From Cafeteria roenbergensis (lineage: Eukaryota; Sar; Bigyra; Bicosoecida; Cafeteriaceae), in NCBI GenBank assembly GCA_008330645.1, contig VLTN01000006.1, positions 1 through 64,000 of the forward strand: DNA of 64,000 nt, given 5' to 3'. The position numbers were made by a program, and so were the translations under genes. Positions 25,301-35,600 of the stretch are shown piece after piece. How positions within the stretch are numbered: position 1 is the first letter of the stretch; the number at the start of each line of letters is the position of its first letter. Below the pieces are notes generated by a model. It was not told the DNA's origin. It ran no database searches and saw nothing but the letters and a program-made list of their open reading frames with translations.

Positions 25301-27167
25301 GCGTCGCCAGAGCCGATCGTGACGTCGCCGGAGCGAGCGCCGGGTCCGGCGGCGGAGCCAGAGGCCAGCTCCACGGCTCCAGAGTCGACGCCGTCCATGG
25401 GAGAGCCGGCGACGGGCGCTCCGGTGACGGGGTCCACGTGGCGAGGGGCCGCTGAGGTGGAGTGCGAGCGCACCGCCACGCCCCCAGAGGACGATGCCGG
25501 ACCGCCTGACTCTCCGGACTGAACCAGCACGTCGCCGCCGGCACCGCGAGCGGAGGCGCCAGCCTGGAGGCGAGCCGCGCCGCCGGGGCCGTCGACTGCT
25601 GATCCGCCAGCGATGTCCACGGCGCCGCCTCCGGCGCCGGCGCCGCCGATTGCGTCACGGCCGGCGCCCGAACCCGCGACGAGGCTGATGGAGCCGCCGG
25701 CGCCGCGGTCTTGGCTGGTGCCGGACCCGGCACGAAGGCTCAGACCAGACGCTGCAGTCGCAGGGCGGCTGTCGTCCGCAGCTGAGACGGCCACTCCGCC
25801 AGCTGAGCGAAGGGTCGTGCCGTTGCCGTCCAGGCTGAGGGCAAAGCCGGGGTCCTGGCCTCCGATCCTGCCGCCGTCGTGCGTGCGGGGGCCCGTCACG
25901 CTCAGCGCGCCCCCGCCAAAGGCAGGGTCGGCCTCAACGCGCAGGTTTCCCACGACGCGGTTCTCTGCGGACGGTTGTCAGGTCAAGGAGTGCGAAAAGT
26001 TTGGCAGAATCGCCAGAGCAGGCGCGCTGCCGAAAGGCGCGCCAACTGTCCGACGAGGCCCTGGCACGTCCCGTGCGGGTTTGTACCACGCTGCTGCAAA
26101 GGTGCGATGCCCGCTCACCTTGGACGAACTGCTCCGGGCAGGGAGGCTCAAAAACCGTGCCGCGGCAGTCGGAGGAAAAGAGGTCTGCCACGCCCAGGCA
26201 GCGGTTCTCGGACGCGCACCACCCGCAGTTGGCGTCGGTGGTGCAGTCGTCGCAGCCGAAGTGCTCCTCGCAGGTGGGAGGGGCTGCGAAGCGGGGCAGG
26301 CGGGTCGACGCGAACGAGGCGCGACAGTGGACGGACAGGCATGCGCGCGGGCGAGTGGGGGGGGCGCACGCAGCGACGGCCCGCCCCTGCGCGCGCGCTT
26401 TACGCTGCCAGGGAGGGGCATTCGATGCTCTCCTTTGCGCCGCGTGGCACCCTCAAGTCGCGCGCTGGGCCTGGTCCAGGCAGCGCGTGACAGTCCCCAC
26501 TCTCAAGTTTTCAGCCCGGCCACTGCGCCCGAGCAATGCTCACCAGGGCAGACATCGGTAGACGGCGCCCACTCCGTACACGCCTGGCCGAGCTCGGGCA
26601 GCGGCCCGTCGGCCGTGCCAGCCAGGCACCGGAGGGAGGACAGGCAGTAGCCGCAGCCCTGAGTCTGAACGCAGGGGCCACACATGGCCACCTCGGTGCT
26701 GCGGAGAGCGACGCCGAATCGGGGGGAGAGCAGGACAGGGGACTGCTGTGACCAAAGCGAATTGCGCACGCCTGGCCGGGCAAGAGAGGCCCTCGGCATG
26801 CGGCCAGGGGGCGCGGGCAGGCCCGACGCGAAATCTGAGAGACGAGCGCCCGCCAACGCAGCGTCGTTGGCCGATTCTCAACGAAGGGGCCGCGAAGCGC
26901 TATCCAGGGCTTCGAACAGGCGCCGGGGCCGGCCACGCCGTGGAAACAACACGCTCACTTGTAGTCAGACTCCACGCCGTCGTTGAACATGTCGCAGGCG
27001 GCCTGGGAGGCCGCGGCGCTCGCGCCGGGTGCCGCCGCTGCGTGCTCAGTCACGACGGCAAGCGCCGCCGCCAGGCCGAGGAGGCCCAGAGCGGCCGAAC
27101 GCGCGCGGCGGGACACACTACCTGGTGCGTTGGTCGCGCCTGGCCGCAGGTGCGACGGCCAAGCCAT
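1..27167 (-). CDS. Giant secreted PSI/beta-solenoid protein with internal S74 (ICA) domain; 3' end off window
   Basis: Exons 27167-26959, 26698-26544, 26283-26119, 25964-9813 and 9549 to beyond the left edge. All four junctions are GT-AG and keep phase (2, 1, 1, 1). The first ATG after in-frame GTG-only sequence is at 27167. Residues 1-50 carry RR followed by a Leu/Ala-rich hydrophobic run and AAAAPG, a probable signal peptide. Two cysteine-rich PSI modules follow (GCGYC...RC and NCGWC...RC). From about residue 190 the chain is ~15-residue repeats of the type SGxVxVxTGxA, a probable beta-solenoid. At residues ~3266-3375 lies an S74/ICA autoproteolytic chaperone domain, and the repeats then resume. 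At least 5,560 codons precede exon 5. Secretion and surface or matrix use are inferred. Function is unknown, and the distal array is frame-broken. Confidence 0.85.
9550..9812 (-). other. Intron 4 of the giant solenoid gene
   Basis: The donor GGCAG|GTGAGT and acceptor AACCGCAG| remove 263 bp in phase 1. The join TSSSGQA-G-EIVLETGDA restores the ~15-residue repeat exactly across the junction, which strongly supports the splice. Inside the intron the open frame loses the repeat pattern. Confidence 0.88.
16380..16710 (-). other. S74 / intramolecular chaperone auto-processing (ICA) domain within the giant protein
   Basis: The encoded segment begins TPSDRRIKRNIRG and later has GVIAQEVQEVMPEY and FHEVNKIRIAVDLLAAVQ. 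In S74/ICA domains of phage tail spikes and of eukaryotic myelin regulatory factor, a Ser-Lys dyad with the form SDxRxK cleaves the chain just before the Ser. Here Ser is codon 16698-16696 and Lys is codon 16683-16681, the expected five-residue spacing. About 150 non-repetitive residues precede it. ICA domains are normally C-terminal or followed by a modest tail; here thousands of solenoid residues follow. Cleavage activity is inferred. Confidence 0.9.
25965..26118 (-). other. Intron 3 of the giant solenoid gene
   Basis: The donor CAAG|GTGAGC and acceptor GTCCGCAG| remove 154 bp in phase 1, with a CTGAC branch-like motif shortly before the acceptor. The join reads EQFVQ-E-NRVVGNLRVE and leads into the 16-kb solenoid exon. 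Confidence 0.85.
26119..26698 (-). other. Two PSI (plexin-semaphorin-integrin type) cysteine modules
   Basis: Exon 2 encodes CGPCVQTQGCGYC, then RCLAG, then QACTEW. Exon 3 encodes CEEHFGCDDC, then NCGWC and ENRCLGV, then further Cys at SSDC and PPC. The C-x-WC/YC core followed by a short loop and a Cys matches the PSI pattern of extracellular disulphide-bonded stalk domains. The modules lie directly after the signal peptide and before the solenoid. Assignment is by motif only; EGF-like domains fit less well because the GWC/GYC signature is typical of PSI. Confidence 0.75.
26284..26543 (-). other. Intron 2 of the giant solenoid gene
   Basis: The donor CCTG|GTGAGC and acceptor TTCGCAG| remove 260 bp in phase 1. 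The join reads TDVCP-A-PPTCEEHFGC and links PSI module 1 to PSI module 2. Confidence 0.82.
26699..26958 (-). other. Intron 1 of the giant solenoid gene
   Basis: The donor AA|GTGAGC and acceptor TCCGCAG| remove 260 bp in phase 2. Splicing joins the signal-peptide exon (ending ESDY) to the first PSI exon (TEVAMCGPC) through an Asn codon. Without splicing the frame stops immediately after the donor. Confidence 0.82.
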
Positions 27168-28646
27168 GTCGAGAGGCCTCGGGGGAGGAGGCTTCCGACG
27201 GTTCTCGCAGACGCAATCGCTCAGCCCTGAACGGACTATAGCGACGCGCTCTCGCTCCTTGGCGCTCTCTTGAGCACCCAGGGGGGGGGGGGGAGGTGCA
27301 GACAGGAAATGCGGCCGGGCAACCAAGGTTGCAAAGCCGCAGTTCGCCTGCACGGGTGCCTTCTGCGAGGGCTTGGGGCCAAAACGTCAGGGACCGAGAA
27401 CGAAATTTTGCTCTCGAACGAGCCGGCAGAGCCCTGTCTGGCCAGACGCTGGCCAGCCAGCCGAGCAGCCGACCGAGCGTGCGTGTTGGGCGCGACGGGG
27501 CGACCGGAAGCGCTGCGGGCCGATTCGTGAAGGGTTGCTTGCCCCTGGCACATTCCCCAGGTTGCAAACGGGGCGCCCCTCGGGCTGGCGGGCGCAGGCT
27601 GCGCTGGCCGGGTCGCTCTGCCGCAACACTACGAATTGTCGCCCGCTCGCCCGCTCGCCCGCGCCCTCGCTGGGCACACTGCCCGCCAAAGGAAAGCGTC
27701 TCGTAGCGGGTTGACTGGGGCTGCCTCGCTTTGGGCTGCGCTGGTGCTCACTGCTCGAGGCAACGTCAGTGTGGGCCGAGCCCCGTCCGCGCGGAGTGGC
27801 GTTTCAGCCGCGTCCGCCTCTGCCGCCCTTCTCGCCGACCCAATCCGGCGGCGGGGCCCTGGGCCGCGTCGTCCGAGCCTTGGCTCGAGCTCCGCAAGCC
27901 TGCCGGCCCTCGCTCCGCCTTGCATCGGGTGGCCAAGGGGCAGCTTGTCGAGCAACAAGCCGGCCCGGCCGCAAGCAAACGGGACTGGACGCGTTTCGAC
28001 GGCCTGCCTTGCAGCGACGGCTGCCTCGTCCCTCTGCCGGTCGCCTGACTCAGCAGGCCTTCGCACTCAGGGGTTGGAACGATCTGGGGTGCCTCTCAGT
28101 TGAAGGGCAGGGAATTCTGATTGCTCGGCCCAGCGGGGCGTGCCAGGCGCCCCTGAAATGCGAAAGTTTTCATTCGACAATGGCATGAAGCACAATTTGC
28201 CTCCATCGATAAGCAAGCCGGACAAAAATCCATCGGCACGTTGGGTTTTCGAACGGGCGCGCGAACCTGTGATCAGAAAGTCGTTGACTCGTGAAAAGTT
28301 TGAACAGTGTGCGCATTCCAAGCAACTTTGTCGAGCTTTGCATGCGCGCGGACCATTTTTGTCTGAAACCTATGCAGGCCCTCGGCTGGATACTACGTTC
28401 GACCTTCAGGGCATCAATGCATTATAGCACACAAAGCGGCCATTGTGCATGCCAACTCGTAGCATGTCCCCGGGTTTGCCAATAAATTTTTGGTTCAATG
28501 ACGAGGAGGCTGGAAATTCAGACATTGAATCCTGTGGTATCGGTGGTTTTGAGGAGTGCCGGCCCGAGGTAGCTGTGTAGGTTGGCGCCGGCAGACGCGT
28601 GAGTGGCAGGAAGGACTCGATTGGAGGGAGAGTCCAACAGCACGGC

Positions 28647-28671
28647 GGGCAGAGCCAGAGCGGCTCTGCCC
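28647..28671. repeat. Perfect 10-bp hairpin
   Basis: Arms GGGCAGAGCC and GGCTCTGCCC are separated by AGAGC. It lies in the GC-rich core of the intergenic region. It could be an RNA structure in an untranslated region; function unknown. Confidence 0.7.
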
Positions 28672-28871
28672 GAGGGCTGGGAGAGGTGGGAAACGAATTC
28701 ACGCGCGCACGCACAGACAGGAGGGCGACGAGGTCGCCTGTTGCGTTGGGTGGAGCGTACGCACCCGTTGCTGGGAGCCGAGAAGGCGGCGAGCGAGTGC
28801 TCGGTGAGGGAGTCCTCAAGTGTGTCGGTTCAGGGCGCAGGCCATGTGGCCCTTTTCCCTGGGCAGAGTCA

Positions 28872-28892
28872 TCGGGCGGCAGAGCCGCCCGA
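28872..28892. repeat. Perfect 9-bp hairpin
   Basis: Arms TCGGGCGGC and GCCGCCCGA flank an AGA loop. It shares the GGCAGAGCC core with the hairpin about 220 bp to its left. Confidence 0.7.
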
Positions 28893-29663
28893 GCCTCGCC
28901 CAAGCGGTACGCACCTGCCCCGTAGGTTCAACCAAACGACCCTCCGGTCATATTATAAAACTCAAAATTGAACAATAAAGCAAGCGCTGCCGAATGATTC
29001 GTGCGGCGAGACACTCCGTTTCTGTGCTGACAGACGAAGCGGTGGCCAGCGTCTTGCAAAGCGCCACGGCCACACGAGCCAAAATTTTCGCACAAGACGC
29101 ATTCTTTCAACTGCGACTTTGCGTCGACACCACAAAGGAGGTGAATCTGGCGCCCTCATCGGCGGGCACGTTCGGGGGCTTGACGCACCAGCACCGCCAA
29201 CACCGTCTGCATTGCGAAACCGTGGCTTGTGTTGCTGCACGCCGCAGACTTTGGGGGCAACCGAGAATTATCGCCGCGGTCGGCAATCAGTTCGGTATCC
29301 GGTTGGGTTCATATTTGTCCGCAGACGTAGATTCTACCCCGACAAAACAGATGTCCTGGACTCCCCGTTGCCTGGAGGTTCAGTGACGTTCGAAGCAGGT
29401 GCGTGTCGTTGCGGCAATTGCATGCAGCCTCGATGTGCGCCGCAACGTGTGGGTGAGGTAGTTTTTTGATGCCCAGGGGCCGCGGCTTGGAGGCCGGGCG
29501 GGGTGAGAGGGTCGAACAGCGGAATGCAGGCCTTGGGGCACGGGCTTCAAGTCCACGCCAGGCCGCGTGTGAAGGCAATGGTCGCGACCCGAGCACTGGC
29601 AAGTGCGAGCAACATCTGCCGCTGAGATTGGTCCAGCGCACCGCCGCACCACACATTCAACCA

Positions 29664-32600
29664 CTAGGGCACGCGCCCCTCCAGGCGCGCGCGTTGAGCA
29701 GAGGCCGCATGGCTGGCGCGAGACTTTTCTGCTGCTTCTGCAACCGCGTCAGCCTCGAGCGCGAGGCCCCGGAGCGCCTCGAGAGGAAGCGCAGGGTCGG
29801 GAGGGCGCCATGCAGCAGCGCGGGGCAGCCCGTCCTTCCCGTAGTACCCCGGCACGGGCTTGTTTGCCCGCCGCACTTGCGCTGTGTTGCTGGGGCGCCA
29901 GCCGGGCGGTGGACCCCCCGCAGGGTCCGTGGCCTGCGCAAGCGAGCCAGCCTGCGCCGAGGCCTGCCCTTCGCTCCCCCCACGCAGCGTCTGCGCCACA
30001 CTCGGGTCAGGGAGCGAGCGAAGCGCCGAGACGGAGGCCTCTGCCCGCAACGTGGCTCGCTCAAGCGCTTGTTTGGGAATGCCGGCCGCGGCGGCGGCTG
30101 CCAGCGACCTGCCCTCTGCGTCCCACTCGGGCAGCCTGTTCACAGCCTGCTGAGCGGCGGCAACGGCTTCGGCTGCCACGTTGTTGTAGCCGTTCACTAC
30201 GACTGGACCCGCCACCGGCCGCGCGTTGCCCCGGTCCGTGGGTCGCGAGCGCCGAATGTGCCCTCCCGCGGCTGCCACCCCAAGGGCGCCCGTATCCGCT
30301 GCAAGCTCCAGCGCCGCTGCTAGCCGAGCTCGCTGCGCGGACGAGGGCCTCACTCCTGCAACCCCCCCCAGACCGCCGCCTGGCGGGTGCTTCCCGCCTT
30401 GCTGGGGCTGGCCAGCGATCCCAGCTACTGCAGAGCGCTGGTACAGCGTGCCGCCTCCTGCGCCCTGCGAGGCCTCATGCGCGAGACGGCGAGCGCCGGC
30501 GCCCGCCCTGCCGCGAGAGAGCGTTGAGCGCCAGACGCCCACCGATCCCCCCGCCGCCAGAAACTGCGCCGTCCCCATTGCCTCAGTCGCGGTGTCGGAG
30601 CCAGGCAGCGCGAGCACGCCTTGGAACGGAGCAGGGATGGCCGAAGGGCCGGCGCGGGGGCTGTGCCCAGCGTGGCCGCGGCCGCTGGCGGCCTGCTCCC
30701 CCAGCGGCGCAAGCAGGCCCGCACGGGAGTACGGGGCCACCGGTGGGGGAAGCCCGCCGGCAACGCCCGAACCGCCTTCCGCCAGCGCTGCGCCAGTGCC
30801 CATGAACAGAACGTCCTCTCGGTCGGCCAGTCGACGAGAGCGCTGCGACCGCGGCGCAACACCCGGGAAGGGAACCTCCATGACCTCTGCGCCCTGCCAC
30901 GTGCGGCTGCGAGCCTGGTCGGCTTCGCCGAAGCCGTCGTCCGGCTCGGGCGCCCTCTGCGCGGCAGGACGGTTGAGCGGTGCCCTGTAGTGCCCTGGAA
31001 ACCTCACAACCACGCAGCCAGGGGCGCCCGGCTGCGGAAGGGGCCGTTGCATGTGGCCGCTGACACCGTCTGCCACCGCGGAATCTGCGGCAGTCCAGCC
31101 CGCTCCAGGCACGGACGCAGCGCCGGCCCGCTCGGGCGCTCCCACCCCCCCTTCGCCGACGGGACGGCCGAGCTTGTCGAGCGGGTCCACGCCACAGGCC
31201 TCAGGAACCTCAACTGCGAGGTACGCAAACGGGGCCTCTTCCGGGTCTGCGCCCGGGTCGTTGGCACCGCCGTCCAGCACGCTCACCCACGGCTCGCCGG
31301 CTGGTGCTTCCGCCACCCCGGCACGGCTCCAGAGCGAGCCGTCTCCACCCCCTCCGCCCCTCCTCCGGGAGGCCCGGAACAGCGCGTCCTGCCACGGGAC
31401 CGAGGCCGGCCGCGCCCCCGCCCCCGGCGCCAGCGCAACCAGCTGCCGGCCCTCCGCAGCTGCTGTTTCAGAGCCCCCAAGCGGCCGCACCGTCAGTGGC
31501 CCGCGGACGCCGTGCTGGCCAGCAACGCCGGCGCTTGGCGGTCGCCGCCAGGCGGCAGCCAAGCCCGTGGTCAGTCTGGGAGTGTTGGCGACCGGCGCTG
31601 CCTCGTGGGATGGTCTGCCTTGGCGAAGGCCTGGCGCAGTGTTAAGCACGCCGACGCCGGTCGGGGCTGCCCCAGGCGCAGCCGCTGCCGCCGCAGCCGC
31701 CGCCGCTTCGCTTGCCAGCACAGTGGCCAGTCGCCGCGGGCTCAAGTCCCCTCTGGGCAGGGGCATGGAGCCCCCCACGAAGAGCGTCCCAGCCGTCGGG
31801 GGGAGGGCGCCACCTGGCCTGCGGCCCCGCCCACAGAGCAGCAGCGGATCGTACCTCGCCCCGTGCAGCCGGACGTGTTGCGGGTCCATGCGTGGCCGCG
31901 CCTGCGCAAACGACGACCCGCCCCCGCCGCCGCCAGCGATGCCCGACGTCGCGCCACCTCCTCCGCCGCCGAACAGCCCCCCGCCCCCCCCGCCCCCAAA
32001 GTCCGACCCGGCGCCACCAGCCAGCGCGGCGCCGTCGCAGCCCCCCTCGAATCCTCCCTTGCCGCCGGCCAGCAGGCCCCCGTCGCCCGCAGAGCGCAGC
32101 GGGTCCTCCTCCCAGATGGCAGTCACGGTGGCATTCAGCCGAGCGACCATGGCCGCTCGCTCCTGCCGCCGCTGCGCGCGAGCGATGCGCCGTCGCTCCC
32201 TGCGGTTCTGCCGCGCCATGGCCCGCGCCACCTGCGTCAGCTGCTTGCGTCGCCGCGCTTGACGGACCTGCCGCCGGTCCGCCTGCTCCTGCTCGCCTCC
32301 CACTCCCGCCGGCACCGGCCCCATTCTGGCGAGAGCCTTGGCATCGCGGCCCGCGCCCCTCCCCGCGCCCTCGTCGTCGCTGCTGCTCCAGTCCGCGACC
32401 GCCGCCCTGCCGCTGCCCGGGCCGCCATCCTCACTGGCTCGCGCGCGTGCACTTCCGCCTCCGCCTCCGGCCGAGTCTGCTCGCGGCTGCCCCGCCGGCC
32501 GGTGCCCACCCGCTCCACCCGTCTGGGCCCCACCCTCCTTTGCCTCCTCCGGAGCCGACGCTCCACCGCCAGCAGCGCTCACGCCGCCTCCCTCGCCATA

Positions 32601-35600
32601 TGCACCGTCGCCCGCCTCCGGCCCATCCGCAGACCGCGCGTCGTCCCACCAGCTGTCGGCGTCCTGGCCAGGAGCCGGCCAGTAGTCCCCGGCGGGGTCG
32701 TACCAGCCGCTTCCGTCGTGAAGCACCCAGTTGCCGTCGGCATCATACTCGCCGATATCCGTCCAGCGTGTCCACGTCCCGTCGGCGTCGTAAAATCCGT
32801 CTTCCGAGCCGACGCCAGATGAAGCGGCGCCCGGCGCGGCACCCTTCCCCCAAGCGCCTGCATCTGCAGCAGGCACCCACGCGCCGGTTTCGTCGTACTC
32901 GCCACTGGGGCCAGGCGCGCTTGCCCCCATGGCCGCCTCCGCGGCCTCCGGGTCGTACGGCACCCACCGCCCGTCGGAGCCGTAGAACCCGTGCGACGCT
33001 CCTGCCGGCGCGGAGGGCACCTGGCTTGCACGTGGCGTCGTGGCCGCGCCCGCATGGCCTGCCTCGCTGCCCTCGCCCAGCAACGACGGGTCCGCCGCCT
33101 CGACCAGGCCCCAGACCGCCGCCTCAGAGTCGACCACGTGCGCCTCCTCGCCTGCGCCTGCACGCACGACGGGTCCGCGCCAGCCCCCCACAGACGCGTA
33201 CGCCGCTCCACCGGGCCTCCCGGGGCGCGTGCCCCCGCCCCCCCCGCCGCCCGCCAGAGCAAGGAGCTGCCCGTTGGCGGCATCCTCAGCCTCCGGCGCG
33301 GGCGGGGCGCCCAGACGCTCTGCTGCCGCCTCCTCCCACGCCCCGGGGTAGGCCCGCTTCCACTGCTTGCGCTCGCGTAGCGTCCGGCGGCGCAGGTATA
33401 CCGCCGAGAACCCCCCCCCGCTGCCGCTAGCGAAGGTGCGGTTTCCCGAGCGGCCCTCTCCGCCGCCTGGCGCGCCGCCCGCAACCGACCTGACGCGAAA
33501 GCGCTGGCGCTCTCGCTCCAGCAGCGACGCCAGCTCCATGGCCATGGCATCCGTGAGCCGGTGGGCGTGCTGCGCCATCAGCTCGAGCAGCCGCACACTG
33601 CTCTCTGGGTCAAGGCCCTCTGACACGGCGGCCACCTTGGTTGCCCTCACAGGGTCCTCCCCAGAGGCGTCCGCCGCTCTGGTGGACGCCTCGATGCGCC
33701 GCAAGGCATCCTTGAGCGCCCGCTCGGCGTCGTCCTCCGGGTACCCAAGCTGCCCGCCCTTGCCGCCCTCGCCCACCACGATGACCAGCTCGTCGCCGCC
33801 GCGAACCTGGACGATCGTCTCCACGTACGCGCCCCCCCCACCGTCGCCCCCGACCCCGTCCCGGCTGCGCCCGCCTCCTCCGCCTCCACCCCAAACTTGC
33901 AGCATCACCTCACGCACCGTGGGGGGCACGCGAAGCACATGCCGGCCGGCGACGCTGAAGCGGCGAATGCCCAGGCTGCGCAAAAACTCCGCCCGCTCCG
34001 CCCGCCGGTGCTTCACTGGGATGAGTGCGCCGCTTCCCGGCACATCCGACAGCACCAGACGCTCTGGGTCCTGCTCGAGCATGGCCGCGATTCGGTTCTC
34101 TTCGGTCCGCACCTCGCGAATGCGAGCCGCGGCGCGCTGCACGAGGAAGCGCTTGGACTCAAGCAGCCGCGCCCCGAACCGCTGCCACTCCGCAACGGTC
34201 ATGGGGACACCCTCCAGCTCGACCAGGCGAAGGGGGCTGTGAAGGCGGTCCCACACCAGCCGCTCTCGCTCACCGAGCCACTTCCCGTCAGCCCAGTCGC
34301 TGACCCGGATTCCCGCCGCCTGGCGCGACGCTGCCGTCTTGAGCAGCGCCAGAAGCGGCACATCGAAGTGAAACCGCGCCCCTCGTTCCTCGAGGCGGGC
34401 GATGAGCTCGTCCGCAGTTTGCGCGCGCTTGGGCGGGCCGATGCGAGGCACTGGCGACAGCCCGGCGGAGGGCCGCGGCGCGTCCGCGGGGCGCAGGCGG
34501 GGGCTGGACGCAATCGGGGCTGCTGCAGTGGGCTGGGCGAAGCTGCCGCTCCCTTGCATCAAGAGGGGCTCGCCGTTCCCTGGTGCACCGTCCGACTGCG
34601 CCACCGACTCCAGGCTGTGCAGGGGCGAGGCGCCGCCGTCGGACCCGCTGGCGAACGATGACGCACCGTCCAGCATTGAGTCCGGCATCGAGGGCTCCAT
34701 CGCGACTAGGCCCGTCCCCCCACCTTGGCTGCTGGCGGATCGGGCAGACAGCTGTGCGTCCTTGCCTTCACACCGTGCGCTTGGGGGGGTTGCAGCCTCG
34801 TGCCACGGCGACTCCCCCGTGGCGCCAACTTCCATGCTACGGCCTGATCGAGGGTGGCTGTTGCGGCTGCGACCGGTCAGCAGATCGCTGCTGCGGGCTG
34901 GACTGCCGCCGGCGAAGGCGCTGCTTGGAGTGCCGCGGTTGGCTTCGGCCCGTTCCGACGCGGAGGCAGACTCGTCGTCGGCTGGTTCGTCCCCGCCAAG
35001 CAGCAGGTCCCTCAGCAAGTGCGCGGCAGGCCCTGTCATGACGGCTTCCTCCGGGCCAAGCGACGATGGTCCCGTGGCGGGCACACCCTGGGACATGGTG
35101 GCAAGGTCGCTGGAACTGTTTGCATCCGGTCCGAGCGCTTGCAGTGACGAGCCCGAAGCGTGTCCGGCAGCAGCTGAGCTCGATGACACTACCACGATCG
35201 GGTCGAGGCGCGCACCTGCAGCAACCTCGGCAATTGCCTGGGCGGACACTTGCGCTGCAGAAGGAAGGGGGGCTAGCGACGTGATTTGTGCAAACATGGC
35301 CGAGGCGCCGCCCTCCGTGACGTCGGTGGAAGCACGCCTGGCCGTTCGGGGCGCTGCAGCTGAGCCGGCGCGCGCCTCGTCTGCAAACCTGACCGTGCCG
35401 ACCGAGCGGGCAGACTTGGCGCCAGGGGCCGACCGCGCGGTCACGCCGCTGGCCGGCAGCTTGGCGACAGCAGGCAGCAGGCTCAAGGAGAGCGAGGGAC
35501 GGGGGGGAGCTGAAACCCGTGCCGCGCGGCCACGGCTTGCTTGTTGGTCCGTCGGTTCAGAGCCCGCTGACGTCGCTCCTGTTTCCGCGGCCTCCGGCTC

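Larger units (their letters stand above)
27168..29663. other. Intergenic region without a recognised gene
   Basis: This lies between the 3' end of the EF-hand/ankyrin gene and the 5' end of the solenoid gene, both on the minus strand, so it should hold the terminator of one and the promoter of the other. Patches at about 28140-28560 and 28930-29480 are only about half GC, against about 70% around them. Short frames here (for example 28994-29386 plus and 28140-28427 plus) show no recognised domain and lack the local codon bias. A run of 13 G lies near 27281-27293 and a GCCCGCTC-type repeat near 27636-27662. A TATTATAAAA stretch lies near 28950. No poly(A) signal or promoter could be assigned with confidence. 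Confidence 0.6.

Noticed and set aside
28140-28427. 95-codon plus-strand frame in the lower-GC patch, and the overlapping minus-strand frame 28067-28321
   Set aside because: Short, mutually overlapping on opposite strands, no domain recognised.
28994-29386. 130-codon plus-strand frame preceded by TATTATAAAA
   Set aside because: No recognised domain, no local GC3 codon bias and no splice evidence; it remains only a possibility.
29500-29530. tRNA B-box-like stretch near GGGTCGAAC
   Set aside because: No matching A box, acceptor stem or cloverleaf could be drawn.
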